The notes under the pieces are model-generated. The model did not search any database and was not told where the DNA came from. It worked only from the letters and a program-made list of their open reading frames with translations. This document shows positions 5,225 through 5,543 of a stretch of 5,543 bases of DNA, piece by piece (the first letter of the stretch is position 1; each line of letters starts with the position of its first letter). The stretch comes from JAOUEA01 sp039933515 (lineage in GTDB: Bacteria; Actinomycetota; UBA4738; HRBIN12). Where the stretch lies: contig JBDTNY010000057.1 in NCBI GenBank assembly GCA_039933515.1, positions 1-5,543 on the forward strand, read 5' to 3'. Position numbers and translations under genes: made by a program.

Positions 5225-5543
5225 ATGACCGAGTCGGGCATCCCGTACACCGACGTCCTCGAGTGGGTGAGGGTCTTCGCGGCCACGATGGCCGAGCAGA
5301 AGTCCTACCTCACCGAGCTCGACTCGGCGATCGGCGACGCGGACCACGGGATCAACATGGACCGCGGGATGCAGGCCGTGCTCGGCAAGCTCGATGCGCA
5401 GCCCAACGGCGACGTCGGCGCCCTGCTCAAGACCGTGGGGATGACACTCGTCTCCACGGTGGGGGGCGCCAGCGGGCCGCTCTACGGCACGCTCTTCCTC
5501 CAGCTGGGCGTGGCGAGCGCGGGCAAGTCGGAACTCTCCCGGG
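5225..5543 (+). CDS. dhaL: DhaL-type dihydroxyacetone kinase subunit (paralog 2), N-terminal part
   Basis: The first 106 residues are present and the gene continues past the right edge. The metal-binding aspartates Asp33, Asp38 and Asp40 lie in LDSAIGDADHGINMDRG, followed by the glycine-rich VGGASGPLYGTLF (79-91) that contacts the nucleotide in DhaL. The stretch GDADHGINMDRG is identical to that of the minus-strand paralog, while the first helix and the segment between the motifs (about 49-70) differ clearly, so the two are divergent paralogs rather than a recent copy. A purine run GAGGGGG (5217-5223), overlapping the dhaK stop, is the ribosome site, and the 6-bp gap indicates a dhaK-dhaL operon. 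This copy is the likely main partner of DhaK. Whether dhaM follows cannot be seen. Confidence 0.93.
   Translation, partial: MTESGIPYTDVLEWVRVFAATMAEQKSYLTELDSAIGDADHGINMDRGMQAVLGKLDAQPNGDVGALLKTVGMTLVSTVGGASGPLYGTLFLQLGVASAGKSELSR

Noticed and set aside
4163..5347. Minus-strand frame of 394 codons opposite dhaK
   Set aside because: His/Val/Asp/Arg-rich shadow of the dhaK coding sequence with no recognisable domain.

Overview
The window is GC-rich DNA (by eye about two thirds G+C or more, with G/C-ending codons). It has strong AGGAGG-type ribosome sites, GTG as well as ATG starts, and TAnnnT -10 boxes placed close enough to two start codons to suggest leaderless transcripts. Together with the gene families present (an IclR regulator beside glycerol/dihydroxyacetone genes, a DUF4012-like membrane protein, a small secreted Ig-like protein), this points to an actinobacterium. 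It could be a deep-branching or uncultured lineage. That placement is an inference from composition and gene content; no marker gene is present.

Layout. Positions 1-279 (-) hold the N-terminal end of a membrane-anchored protein that runs off the left edge. Diverging from it, 389-781 (+) encodes a 130-residue exported protein with one beta-rich, Ig-like domain and two cysteines. It meets, tail to tail, a minus-strand operon that reads from right to left: dhaL-like (3287-2634), an IclR-family regulator (2637-1831) and an FMN-dependent alpha-hydroxy-acid oxidase/dehydrogenase (1821-796). The operon is tight: the first pair overlaps as ATGA and the second pair is 9 bp apart. The intergenic region 3288-3410 carries nested palindromes and separates this operon from a plus-strand operon: a GlpF-type aquaglyceroporin (3411-4142), dhaK (4217-5218) and a second dhaL (5225 to beyond the right edge). 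A strong GC hairpin sits directly before the dhaK ribosome site.

How the genes fit together. The channel would admit glycerol or dihydroxyacetone. DhaK binds dihydroxyacetone covalently through a histidine, and DhaL supplies the nucleotide-binding half of the kinase, giving dihydroxyacetone phosphate for glycolysis. In PTS-dependent systems a DhaM phosphodonor completes the set; it would be expected to the right of the window but is not visible. The IclR regulator most likely controls both divergent operons from the palindromes at 3278-3314. The oxidase would feed a 2-hydroxy acid into central metabolism as a 2-oxo acid. The most notable point is the presence of two separate dhaL genes, one in the kinase operon and one translationally coupled to the regulator. 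This suggests that the second DhaL may serve in sensing or in an alternative kinase. No RNA genes, insertion sequences or CRISPR arrays were seen.
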